DNA of 23,184 nucleotides from Chara braunii (GCA_003427395.1 BFEA01000007.1:5153152-5176335); one strand, 5' to 3'. Positions 1 through 9,310 are shown, counted from the stretch's first letter. Notes: generated from the sequence alone by a model not told the origin. Made by a program: numbers and translations.

Positions 1-171
1 ATCTTCTTCACCCATCCACCATAGCCAACCACCTCACACCTTCTTCCTCCTCCATCTTCTTCACCCATCTACCATAGCCAAACACCTCACACCTTCTTCC
101 TCCACCATCTTCTTCACCCATCCACCATAACCAACCACTTCACACCTTCTTCCTCCTCCATCTTCTTCACC
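1..171. repeat. 53-bp minisatellite, 3.2 copies, open to the left
   Basis: Copies begin at 1, 54 and 107, with a 12-base partial copy at 160-171. Each starts ATCTTCTTCACCCATC and ends in a TTCTTCCTCC-type pyrimidine run. Copies differ at only a few positions, so the array is young. It probably continues beyond the left edge of the window. Confidence 0.95.
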
Positions 172-3050
172 AAGGATTGTGGTCGACGAAGCACCAAACC
201 GCAAAGAGGACCTTAGGTAGGACGGTAGGACAAGTAGGGGGGTAAGTTTGATTAGGCGTAGGAAGTTTTTTCTCCCCTTTCCTATCTCTTCTTCTTTCCT
301 CTTCCTTCCTCCCCTCTTCCTCCTTCTCCCTCGTTTCTCCTCCTCTTCTTTTTTTCACCGCCGCCTTCCTCCTTCCATCTCCACTTTTTTTTGCATCCCG
401 AAAACCTTGGGCTTACCCTTCCCTCCTCCTTTCTCTTGGCATGTGACTAACCCTCCTCCACTCACTTGTTACATTGTCAGGGAACGAACGGTGAAAGAAA
501 TCAGTCCTCACTTGGTGGAGAGAGTGGGCAAGGGAGGGGTTGTCGGTCCCTTGTGCCGCCAAGAAGGAAAGGGAGAAACACTTGAGAAATTGGGAGGGTT
601 ACGCCCTTGAGAATTGAAAGGAGGGAAAGAGAGAGCATGACGCAAGGTCGGTTGACTCAACCATTTCCCCGACTGCATGACTATGAAAAGAGGATGGAAT
701 GATTGAGCAAAGGAAGGAGAATTAAGGGAAACCAAAGAAAGAAAAAGAAAAGAAAGTTAGGCATGTGGGAAGGGTTGTGTGTTGACCCCAATGGGGGATT
801 GTATCGGTCTTTGCCTTTGTGTGGGATTGCGCAGGTGAGTAAGCCTTATGATGTCTTGAGCGGGACCGGGCCGGGAGAAACCGGACGACAAAGGAAGAGG
901 GAATAGGGGGCAAAGGGGCTAAGGAGCCCCCAATGTAAAATCTACCCATGAAAGAGACCCTTGTGTATGAGATCTGGAGTGCGAATGAAAGAAAGGAGTG
1001 AAACTTTGGCTGATCGGAATGTGAAATAGCGTGTGCATGCATATGAAGGCCCTAAAAGGACTAAGGGGCTTGCACCAATGACGATGGATGGAATGTGTGG
1101 GACACTAAGAATGCATAGAGGCGAGGGGGAAGACGGCGTCGCCGCACCCCGATGATGCCATAGGGCTGTTGTGTTTAGGGAAATGGTGCGTGGCCTAAGG
1201 ATGACACTTAGCCTACGCACAAAAGAAGAGGAACTCTCAAAGAATCCGTGGACTGCCTACGTATTGGAAGGAGCATTTGCTTGAAGAACACAACCAAGAA
1301 TCAAACAATCAGCGCTTGGGGAATGACCAGTGAGACTGCCACCCGGTGCGAGGGCTGAGCTATATCCCCAATGTCAAGCTCTCTCACTCGACGGCCCACC
1401 CCGATCCATCTCAAAGCACTAGGTGGGGGTGACCTTCGGACGAACGGCCCGCACCCTGAGCGTGAGCGTGGGTGGGACGAGCCAACTGGGACCCTCAGTG
1501 GGGTCGATAAAGGCTCGAAAGTCTATCGGGGTTTGGCCCTACAAAAATGGTGGAGGTGACAGGCATGGGGTTAAACTGACCCTTGTGATCCCGAGGGGGG
1601 CACCCTACGCAAGACCGTGTACACAACTAAAGAGAAGGAAATCGAACTTGTGCTTGCTCTTTCCCTTGAGAGAATCAGACTTGAGGGTGGTTGGGCGCAT
1701 GACATGGCCTGGCCTGGAGGTATAACATGCATGTTGCACACTTGATCAACTTGCTCCTTTGTGGAGTAACTCTAGCCCCCCTTCCTCCGGTGTTGGTGTT
1801 CTCCAGTCCGGGGAAGATTCGGGCAAGTCGCAGATCGACCCTTCCTCTTCGTATGAAAGAAGGGCTCCGGTTACCTGGCAGGCGGTTGGTACTTCGGCTT
1901 CGGTCGGGGTCCAATAAAAATCCCGCGGTGGAGTGATCCGTCCGGCTGGGTGTTTTTCTCCCTTTTTCTTCTGAGCCCAGCGGGCTCATGCACTATACAC
2001 TTGAAATGCTTGAAGGAACCAACATGAACACAAGGGTCATCGAGAAGGAACAATCCTACCCTATGAAAGGACAGACGAAGGAAGACAAAGGGAATGAAGG
2101 GAGTTGCCAGACTCCAAAAAAAACTAGCTCACCTTTGAAGATGCTCACGAGAAGGAACCAGCCACTGTGTATGGACAATAGGGGGAGTAGCACACACAGT
2201 CCTGAGAGAAAACTGTGAGATTTGGGTAGGTTGTGTCGGATGTACCTTTGGGAAAGGCACTTGTTCTATGTGTGTCCCATTTGGGACTTGTGATCTGCAT
2301 GAGAGGAATTGAGCGTCCTGCCTTTCAGAAGGAAAAGATGGGTCTGCACCAGCTGGTGCGGGATTGCGAAACGTCGTTTCTATTGTAGTGTCGCCACGTC
2401 CCAAATGCAGAGGTAGGGCCACCGAGAAGACGGACAGGAGTTGGTCTCGCCGGTTGATTAGTAGCACTCTCTCCCAGGGGCACCGAGCATGGCTCGACAC
2501 CTTGCCCAGGCGGGATGCGAAACGTCTTCTCAGGCGGGGCTTTAGCTTGTCGGCTGGCAGGGGAGGACCACTGCACGTGAGGCAGGGAGGGAGCCTCGAA
2601 GACAATTAGTAGCGTCCCGTAGTACGGTTTGGGAAAGGCTGATTCTTATCGGACCGATGGAAGTGAATTCCCGGACGACTGACTTTGCTCCTAACGGGGT
2701 GCGCGGGTTGATTCCCGGTACCAACGGGGTGTGCAAGAGCGGCAAGACGGGATGGGGTATTTTGGGCAAACAGAGAGGGGTAATGCCCTGTGCCAGAGCC
2801 TGGGTACCGCGCTTGCGACGGTTGAGTTGTGCTTGAGGTATGGGATAAAACTCTACCGACGGTAACAGTGGAGAGACCACTTTGGGAAAAAGGCCGGTGA
2901 GGAGATGACCGTGCCGTATATGTGAGATTGCCTGAGTTTTCGTGTTTTGTATCCCCCTCTGTAAAGATGATTGTGACATGAGCCGTTGGGGGGGACTATG
3001 ATTCTAGTCTATTCTCACCCCCTGCGTAAGTCCGCACGAGTGAGTAAAGA
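172..3050. other. Intergenic or element-derived DNA without a recognisable gene
   Basis: No reading frame here has a recognisable product. Bases 270-460 are strongly pyrimidine-rich on the + strand. The rest is purine-rich, G-rich sequence broken by stops in all frames. A polyadenylation-like AATAAAAA lies at 1913-1920. The short string TTTGGGAAA followed by GG or AGG recurs near 2249, 2627 and 2880, and ACGGGGTG occurs twice at about 2693 and 2725. This could be decayed LTR or untranslated sequence, but I found no partner copy in the window. Confidence 0.5.
2358..2526 (+). repeat. Pair of short direct repeats
   Basis: GCGGGATTGCGAAACGTC at 2358-2375 recurs as GCGGGATGCGAAACGTC at 2510-2526, with one base deleted and spacing of about 152 bp. 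A related GGGATGCGAAA appears near 4429. Nothing else in the flanks suggests coding function. Confidence 0.7.
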
Positions 3051-3052
3051 TC

Positions 3053-3703
3053 GTGAGACGAAGAGATAGAGGTCAGCTTGAAAGGAACCGAGAAAATGAG
3101 TTTGGTGATTTGGAATTTCGGAGGACTGTGGAAGCTCGAGGTTGGATCTACTTGTCCAAGGAAGGGGAGAACGCCATGGTGGTAGATTTGGCGTTAGGGA
3201 TAGCCCCGTACCGATTATTTAGGCGGGCGGAACGGGAAGGAGTGTGGGCTGCATGTCAGCGAGTGGAAATGGAAATGGAAAAGATAGATGTGCAGGTGGA
3301 GCTCGGAGATAGAGGGAACGTAAGGCGGCCGCTCAGGACAATGAGGTGCACTGTGCCTCCGTTCTTGGCGGACGCTGTCTTCGGGACCCGGAGTAGGCTG
3401 GTGCGGATATGCCAGTCCATGACGAACCTCGGGTTGTACCAGGGCGCTCAACAGGACTTCTTCCGTCTATCGATCGAAATGGGACCCATCAAAAGAAATT
3501 GGGCAAGGGAACTAGCCGAGATATTAAACTGCCTCAGCACGGATGAGGTATTTGTTCCAAGTTCCGTTAATTGGAAGATAATCCATAGGAATGTGGCGAT
3601 ACGGGAAATGTTTTTGGACGGGCTGAAAGATCTATGGTACGTGGGAGAGGACGATCTTACCGATGAAGATGAAGATGATGCAATCGAGGACTGGGACTTT
3701 TGA
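3053..3703 (+). CDS. Unrecognised protein, copy 1 of a four-copy paralogous array
   Basis: I do not recognise the family. The open frame encodes about 216 residues, but it opens at a GTG. The first in-frame ATG (3176) lies inside the conserved part, so the 5' end is probably lost. Features shared with the three downstream copies are, in order: a G-x-IYLS-x-x-G block (residues 30-38), LALGIAPYRLFRRAE (about 46-60), a C-x-VPPFLAD block (about 104-111), IEMGP (about 150-154) followed by a helix-like WARELAEIL, and W-x-I-x-x-x-V-x-I-REM near residue 190. The last 20 residues are almost all D and E. There is no signal peptide, membrane segment or zinc motif. The strand matches the downstream retrotransposon, so it may be an accessory element gene. 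It overlaps copy 2 by 41 bp in another frame. Confidence 0.6.
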   Translation: MRRRDRGQLERNRENEFGDLEFRRTVEARGWIYLSKEGENAMVVDLALGIAPYRLFRRAEREGVWAACQRVEMEMEKIDVQVELGDRGNVRRPLRTMRCTVPPFLADAVFGTRSRLVRICQSMTNLGLYQGAQQDFFRLSIEMGPIKRNWARELAEILNCLSTDEVFVPSSVNWKIIHRNVAIREMFLDGLKDLWYVGEDDLTDEDEDDAIEDWDF

Positions 3704-4406
3704 GGAAAGGGTCCGCAGGGCAGAAACGATAAGGGTGGTCGGCGTTGTGCAGGGTACCAACATGGCTAGGGAACAACGCTTAAACAACCGGATGCTTATG
3801 GGGTGGGAGCCAAGACAGTTCGAGGGAGGAGTAGAGATGACCCTACCAACAAGAAATGAATGGAGAGGAGCGATTTGTGACAGGGTAGGGGAAGCGATCG
3901 CATCAGAACTATCGTTTCTATGGGTAGAACAAGTATGGAACCCGTTGAGAGAGCAAGAAGGATGGGGCGAAATAGCTGAGGGAAGTGTAGAAGCCCTCGG
4001 GACGATCTACTTATCAAGAAGGGGGTGGCATCTGTTCTGCGTAACGCTGGCGTCTGGGCAAGACCCAATGTGGATCTTAGGAGGGGCCGAGGGACGGACC
4101 CGAAATATGGGCTACGAGTTCGCCAACAAAGGGTGGGATGAGGTAAGTAGTAGCGTTGCGATAGGTGGGTGGGAGGAATTCAGGCTGCCGTGCGAGATAG
4201 TTCAGGCCTGGGTGCCGCGTTTCGTAGCAGACTGGTTTGGAGGATACGAACACATCCTCTCGGTGGCAAAAGCCTTAGACGAAGTAAACTTGGACTTTTC
4301 ATGGCTAATCGACGCTTACTACAAGATCTCATTGGAAATGGGACCGTTCCACGGGGATAGGGCAAAAGAGGTCGTCGACATCCTGAAATGTTTTAAGGAA
4401 GACTGA
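3663..4406 (+). CDS. Unrecognised protein, copy 2 of the paralogous array
   Basis: This is the longest intact member, at 247 residues. ATG 3663 lies inside the acidic tail codons of copy 1; a second ATG at 3762 (residue 34) is closer to where similarity to the other copies begins. Conserved blocks: VEMTLPTRN (about residue 58), matched by VEISVPTRN in copy 3; GTIYLSRRGW followed by LASGQDP; WVPRFVADWFGG; and SLEMGPF with RAKEVVDILK at the C-terminus. It stops just after the last block, so it lacks the W-x-I-x-R and acidic tail modules of copies 1, 3 and 4, presumably by truncation. No catalytic motif is visible. It is tryptophan-rich and looks globular. Function unknown. Confidence 0.6.
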   Translation: MKMKMMQSRTGTFEERVRRAETIRVVGVVQGTNMAREQRLNNRMLMGWEPRQFEGGVEMTLPTRNEWRGAICDRVGEAIASELSFLWVEQVWNPLREQEGWGEIAEGSVEALGTIYLSRRGWHLFCVTLASGQDPMWILGGAEGRTRNMGYEFANKGWDEVSSSVAIGGWEEFRLPCEIVQAWVPRFVADWFGGYEHILSVAKALDEVNLDFSWLIDAYYKISLEMGPFHGDRAKEVVDILKCFKED

Positions 4407-4433
4407 CTCGAGGTGGGCGACAGGGCCGGGGAT

Positions 4434-4445
4434 GCGAAATTTCGC
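4434..4445. repeat. Perfect 12-bp palindrome
   Basis: GCGAAATTTCGC lies between copies 2 and 3 of the paralogous array. The flank GGGGAT matches the context of the short repeats at 2358 and 2510. It could bind a dimeric protein, or be chance. Confidence 0.6.
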
Positions 4446-4714
4446 CGCGAGTTGGCAGCGACCCCCTCATATGTAGGAGATGTGTTCCTATTGTTTGAAG
4501 TACTATGGGTATAGCAGAAAGACTAGCGCGTAGGCAAAAGGGGGGGACGGGATCAGAATATGTATGAAGAAGGGACAACGTCGGGAACTGAAGTACATTA
4601 GGCGGGAGAACGGTACCGCCGAAGGGAAAGAAGAGACTAAACCGGGAAAATGCAATTTTTTTTCAATGGATGCAGTAGCCGGTTGGAGGGAAGCGCGGAG
4701 AAAGACACCACAAA

Positions 4715-5478
4715 ATGACTAAGAGAATGATGCTGTGGGAAAATAGGCCTCGAGAGATCTTGTCGCCTGGCAGGGAAGGTAGCAGCGTAGAGATAAGTGT
4801 GCCGACGAGGAACAGGGTGAGCAACCCGGTAATGGACTGGGTTGGAATAAAGTTGGTAGAAGATACGGTGTACCTAGTAGTGGAATTGGAAGGGAATTCG
4901 GGGGCGTGAACTTGGATCTTCCGGGACGCGTACATGCCACGGGTTCGCTGTACCTGTCAGAGGAGGGGTGGCGCACCTTTGGGATCACCTTGGCATCCGG
5001 AGGAGACCCCGTACGAATGTTTGAGAGGGCTTGGCAAATAACCTGGCAAGAGGGGTTCGAGTTCGCAGATCCGGAACGAGACGATGTAACAGCCGAAGTA
5101 GGAACCGTCATGGCAGGAACCTTTAACCTACCTAACTAAATCGTATGGATGAGTCTGCTTCCCTTACTACTAAGGCAAACGCGAGGTGTATAACGAGTTG
5201 AGCAGGCAATAGCGGCACTAGCTAGGCTAAGCTTTGAAGAAGCATCGGTGTATCAAGAATACTATCGGGCCTTCCAGGAGATGGGGCCCTTTGAGGACAA
5301 GAGGAGGCACGAAATACTAAGCACATTACGGGTGACTGTAACTACTAGACCAAGAATCCCGCTAATAAGTGATGAAACCATGTGGAAAGTCATTAGGCGC
5401 GAAGTAAGTCGCGAAATGACCTACCGAGATGATGTCCAGCGTTTGTTTGAGCCACCGGAGGAGGAGGCAGGCCAATAG
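4715..5478 (+). pseudogene. Unrecognised protein, copy 3 of the array, broken
   Basis: The N-terminal part (4715-4909) carries VEISVPTRN, matching copy 2. The reading then moves to another frame at about 4906 and stays in it to 5478. This second part contains GSLYLSEEGW, LASGGDP with MFERAW, FNLPN, QEMGPF with RRHEIL, MWKVIRREVSREM, and a short acidic tail EPPEEEAG. In-frame TAA codons at 5137-5139 and 5191-5193 interrupt it. The block order equals that of copies 1 and 2, which is why I read it as one decayed paralogue and not as unrelated small ORFs. Product unknown. Confidence 0.6.
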
Positions 5479-5613
5479 AGAGGAAAGGAAAAACAAGGGA
5501 AAAAGAAAAGATGGGGTAAGAGGCAGGAGGATAGCTAGCAATGTCCAGGGGAGCGGATGGAATAAGAGGGATTCACTTTCTGTCTGAACCATGTAGGAAC
5601 CCACCAACCGGCA

Positions 5614-6395
5614 ATGGCGATGAGACGCACCCGAACGTCGCGACGACCCACACACCCTCGACCACCCACAGAAAGCAGTAACGGATGGGAGGTGTCGCTC
5701 CCGGCGAGCTACGAGGTCCGAGGGATTGACACGGAATGGAGAGTTGTGACCTTGGGGAGGGACCAAGCCTTCATGATGGTGGAATGCCTGTAAAGCGGCA
5801 TGAGGTTCAATAGGGGGCCAGGAGACGACTTATACACTGACCTGAGGATGAACGGGACCATGTATTTACCTGAGATTGGATGGCACATGCTAGGGACCGA
5901 GATGGCACTAGGGCATGGACTGCTGCCAATCTTCCGGAGGGCGGCTAGGGCACTAAACCGGATAGGCCAGGAAGTTCGGGGGAGGAGAAATGTGGGCTAG
6001 GAACCCGGGTGGAAGTAGGAGGATGGCGAGAGCTTGCCCCAATGGCAGGGTTGCGGTGCCGGGTACCCTGCTTTATGATAGATTTGGTATTCGGCAGCCT
6101 CTCGAGGGCAAGGGAACTGGTGAACTCGACCCTAACCTGGATTCACCATTTCCAGCCATAGACAACGGGAATGTTTTACGATGTGTCGGTAAGACACGGG
6201 CCGTTTTGGGGAAATCGGGCCCGTGAATTACTAGAACTCATCGAGATTCTGATATTTGGGGCTCCACTCTTGGCTTTTGAAGAATATGAGCCGATAATTA
6301 TCAGAGAAATAAGAATGGGGGAAAACTACCTTGCAGGGGTGGCTAGCCTATTCGAGGAACCTAACGAACATGACGGGCCTGAGGAACCGGTGTGA
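5614..6395 (+). pseudogene. Unrecognised protein, copy 4 of the array, broken
   Basis: From ATG 5614 one frame runs to 6000 with a TAA at 5791-5793. It contains WEVSLPASYEVRG (the counterpart of the PTRN block) and GTMYLPEIGW with MALGHG. Similarity continues from about 6000 to 6395 in another frame, with a TAG at 6159-6161: RCRVPCFMIDLVFG (the VPPFLADAVFG counterpart), RHGPF with NRARELLEL, then IIIREI and an acidic end EEPNEHDGPEEP. It therefore has all the modules of the family but one frameshift and two stops. It is the most diverged copy. Function unknown. Confidence 0.55.
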
Positions 6396-7305
6396 GAAAA
6401 ATGTCGGGGAAGGTGGCAAAGGTGAATTCTAGCTATGGAATGATAGAAACAAAAGCAAGGATAGCGATCTGCGGGGGGGTAGTGGCTGGAGTCCTACTCC
6501 ATCTAAGGGTGTGCCAGGAAGGGACTAGGATGGCCACTACTACCAAGGACACCAGGGGTATCCAAAGGCTGGGAAGGCAAAAGGTATCTTCGAAAGAAGG
6601 ACCGACCCGCCATGGACACGTCGCCTTAGAACCGAGGCACGGTGGTGACAAAAACACCGAAACCCGGCAGCGGGCTTTCCGACAGGAAAGGCAAGCGGTG
6701 TCGAGCGCATCGGTCCGGCACCGCACAAAACGGGGCGGGACCCTCCCGGCCGCGTCACGCAGGAGTTGGTCTTAATCCTCGTCATGAATACACATGGAGC
6801 TTTCGCAAGCTGCTCCGGCTGAGTGCGCCAACCATACCTCTCGCGAGCCCCTACGATAGGATAGGGCCTACGCGAGGCACGACTTACCTCCACCTTGCGG
6901 GAGTTGTCACCTCCCTTCGGTGGGCGTATCCCCACTGAGCTACCAGTCCACAGTACGAAAGCTGATCAGTTGCAATCGCAGAGGTGGACCAGCCGAGGGC
7001 GTTTCTCGTACGTTGTAGCATAGGGGGTACGCGCGGTTTTACGCCTCTATCGGACCCGCACGCGAACCAACATCTTGGGGGGCTGAGGTCCCAAGCGCGA
7101 CTCGTCGCCGGTCGACTAGGACGCATCCCACGCACCTACGCGTACTCCACTCTAAAGAACATAAAAAATAAAACGCACACGCACATATACATATATATAC
7201 AGAACGACACAGAACAAACAACGCGACAACACTCCTAGTCCCTTAGTAGCCATCCCATAGCTCTCCGATGCGGAAATCGAATAGGCGTCGCGCGCGAAAT
7301 TTTTG
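6396..7305. other. GC-rich region without a recognisable gene
   Basis: The short open frames here overlap on both strands and show no known motif. Perfect inverted repeats are unusually common: CTCGCG/CGCGAG around CCCTA/TAGGG at 6840-6876, GTCCAC 6946-6951 with GTGGAC 6984-6989, and the palindrome CTGATCAG within that loop. Bases 7140-7200 are an A-rich to TATA-repeat tract. Confidence 0.45.
6840..6876. repeat. Two-step perfect hairpin
   Basis: The outer stem is CTCGCG (6840-6845) with CGCGAG (6871-6876). The inner stem is CCCTA (6849-6853) with TAGGG (6862-6866), leaving an 8-nt loop. All eleven pairs are Watson-Crick. Confidence 0.6.
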
Positions 7306-7312
7306 TATAAAA
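7306..7312 (+). promoter_or_regulatory. Candidate TATA box
   Basis: TATAAAA is flanked on both sides by CG-only tracts (CGCGCG before, CCGCGCGG after). A start 25-35 bases downstream would fall at the first of five consecutive hairpins. I see no clear upstream element of the plant snRNA type, so the polymerase is undecided. Confidence 0.4.
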
Positions 7313-7331
7313 CCGCGCGGACGTAGGGCTA

Positions 7332-7513
7332 ATTCATATTGTCTAGCAATGCATGAATACACAAGCAGTCGCAATGATGGCGTATTATGCAGTGCCCATA
7401 ATCAAGCGGTTCCTCGTGGATCCGAGTACCGCTTATGACACTAAGCGTCAAACTCGAAGTATCGTGAGGGTCTACCCGTTCACGATATTGCACGGCTGAA
7501 GGAATAGCCGTGC
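7332..7513 (+). other. Run of five consecutive hairpins after a TATA box
   Basis: The stems, in order, are as follows. (1) ATTCATATTG / CAAT-gc-ATGAAT, 7332-7358, ten pairs with a 2-nt bulge. (2) AAGCGGT / ACCGCTT, 7404-7410 and 7428-7434, with inner CTCG/CGAG. (3) TGAC / GTCA, about 7436-7449. (4) ATCGTGA / TCACGAT with inner GGG/CCC, about 7461-7487. (5) GCACGGCT / AGCCGTGC, 7490-7497 and 7506-7513. No long frame with a known product covers it. It may be a structured RNA, an LTR leader, or DNA-level palindromes. No known RNA family fits by eye: stem 2 lacks the tetraloop and bulge of group II domain V. Confidence 0.5.
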
Positions 7514-7568
7514 GGCCTCCACAGCACCTCGGACCTTTAGGCTGAGTGTCCCGGCAGGCAGGGCAATG

Positions 7569-7647
7569 AGACTCTTCGCGGGGGGTGATCCCTTCCATGC
7601 AGAGTCTTGGACCTGGGATGTCCTGGACAAGGACCTCGAACGTTCGA
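7569..7647. repeat. Further inverted repeats after the hairpin run
   Basis: AGACTC (7569-7574) pairs with GAGTCT (7602-7607), with GGG/CCC near the loop. TCGAACGTTCGA (7636-7647) is a perfect 12-bp palindrome. They extend the inverted-repeat-rich stretch that starts near 6800. Confidence 0.55.
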
Positions 7648-7753
7648 CTAAAAAATCTTTAAGAAGTATCGACAATAAAAAATGGGTCCTCTTTCCTTTC
7701 TCAATCTTAACCCTAATTAAACTCTTAAGCGTGGGCCCCTTAGGCCACACGAA

Positions 7754-7787
7754 TACTTAATATAAGTACATACATATATATACGTAC
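7754..7787. repeat. AT-rich palindromes
   Basis: TACTTA-ATA-TAAGTA (7754-7768) is a perfect inverted repeat that runs into a GTAC-TATATATA-GTAC tract ending at 7787. This is the border between the GC-rich part and the AT-richer part that follows. Confidence 0.55.
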
Positions 7788-7799
7788 AGGAGGTATAAG

Positions 7800-8483
7800 T
7801 ATGTGACGATCACTTCTCACAATCACAGTGGGACTCCTCACAACCATATATATGTGTGTGGTCGCAAGCAGTCAAATCCAAAATCTGAACCACAGTACAT
7901 ACCTGCATTCATATCAAAGAGTCAACCAAAAGTTCACGCACTACACGGAGTCAACTTCAACCAACCTCTATACTCATACCCCTCGCTTTAGCCATGCAAG
8001 CCCCAACCCTTGTCCAACCAACCATAATTAAATACTCAGTACCTTTGTTAAATGGCAATTCAATAAAAGTCCGGGTGAAAACTTTAATAAAACAACAAAA
8101 ATCACCAGGGCTAAAATCTTTTAGGTTGAGTATTGAGGATAAATTGGAGTTGAGTCGTAAACTGACGGATCGACAACCGACCAGTTATCAGTAATAACAG
8201 AAGGTGATCCTTGTAGGATCAAGCTGCATCTAGTCCTGATTTCGAATCAAACGTTCAAGAGGACCTGTAACACAAAACAGACCAATCCCAAGCTAAATTT
8301 ACGAGTCCAAATCGAGAGTAATCTCCATATCACGATTTCACCAAGAATCATCCTACTTAACTAATCCCGAGTCTACCCCTAAGCCAGTGCCTAATGAAAA
8401 GGTAGACCTGAGAATCTCCTCTATATAGAGTGGATTGTCAGACCTGCCACCTGTCAAAATATAATCTAACTCCTCTAAACCAA
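7800..8483. other. AT-rich region, no gene seen
   Basis: Small open frames overlap in different phases without recognisable motifs. One perfect hairpin, GATCCT/AGGATC with a 3-nt loop, lies at 8206-8220. Nothing else stands out. Confidence 0.45.
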
Positions 8484-9015
8484 GAAAATTTCGGCATCGA
8501 TTCTCGCAGGAAAAGTGCCTTCGCAGAATTTATACTAACTCAAATATGAAAACGAAACAAACTCTAAATTTGGAAAGCCAAATTTTGTCTAACTCCCTGA
8601 ATTAGCAAAAATTTGGGCAACACTCTCTTTAGAAAAGGAGGCTTTCCAGATTTTTACTAGGTCAGATAGGAACTCGGAAGGTAGATTTGAGTTCGATTTT
8701 AAGACAAAGTTCAACTGACCCCTTAGATTTGTAGAAATTGGCAACGCTTCCCGTAGAGAAAGTGTTATTCCAAGATTTATACAAAGCTAAGTTCAGAATC
8801 TAAAATGACTTTCTTCTCAAGGTCCGATTCTGTGTATTAGCAAAAATTTGGGCAGCACTCCCTTTAGGAAAGGAGGTTTTCCATATTTTTACTAAGCCAA
8901 AAAAGTCAAAAAAATTTGGACCCTGAAAAAGACAAAATATGACTAACTCCCTGGTTTTGTAGAAATTTCGGCAGTGCTTCCCGTAGAGAAAGTGGCTTAC
9001 CAAGATTTACACAAG
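8484..9015 (+). repeat. Five diverged repeats of 110-126 bp, alternating between two types
   Basis: Copies start at 8484, 8605, 8731, 8840 and 8959. Copies 2 and 4 share CAAAAATTTGGGCA, a CACTC-CTTTAG-AAAGGAGG core and ATTTTTACTA (type A). Copies 3 and 5 share GTAGAAATT, GGCA, GCTTCCCGTAGAGAAAGTG and CAAGATTTA (type B). Copy 1 is a diverged type B. The order B-A-B-A-B implies a duplicated dimer of about 230 bp. The AATTTCGGCA string resembles, from memory, motifs in untranslated parts of some plant Ty3-type elements. The repeats are non-coding. Confidence 0.75.
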
Positions 9016-9310
9016 ACCAAGTATAATAAATGATCCCCAAAAATGCAGAAATCGACCCAAGTAAAAATAAACTTAGCTAAAAAAATGCAGGAATTGAAAC
9101 TAACTCCTACGACTCTAGCACGTGGCGAGCAAGTAAAACAACTACCTATCAAACTGAAACTCAAACTAAGTAGTAGTCGCCCTCAGTCTCATGCAAGCCA
9201 AACCACAAAGGTAAGTACTCTCACCATCCCAAAGTCAATTTATCAAACAATAGTTCATAGTCTCTCAATGATTTATTATCCCTTTGTACCCAATTTACAT
9301 AGGGCATAAA

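Noticed and set aside
248-610. 120-codon open frame on the + strand
   Set aside because: It is a product of a pyrimidine-rich tract (runs of S, P, F and L). The opposite strand gives equally long low-complexity frames.
2129-2979. Long - strand frames of 145 and 158 codons
   Set aside because: No motif, biased Ser/Pro/Leu/Arg composition, mutual overlap and overlap with + strand frames. They are likely chance in GC-rich DNA.
6900-6960. tRNA-like string GTAGCTCAGTGGGGA on the - strand
   Set aside because: The D stem does not close, and no anticodon or T arm with proper spacing follows. Only the A-box-like part matches.
7240-7312. Plant snRNA-type promoter (upstream sequence element plus TATA)
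   Set aside because: Only ATCCCA near 7249 matches the element, and its distance of about 50 bp to the TATA box fits neither known spacing class.
7404-7434. Group II intron domain V
   Set aside because: The hairpin lacks the GNRA loop, the two-base 3' bulge and the AGC triad at the right place, and no domain VI or intron-encoded protein is near.
8800-9003. - strand frame of 67 codons with repeated aromatic residues
   Set aside because: It lies within the A/B repeat array and is explained by the repeat's AT-rich composition.
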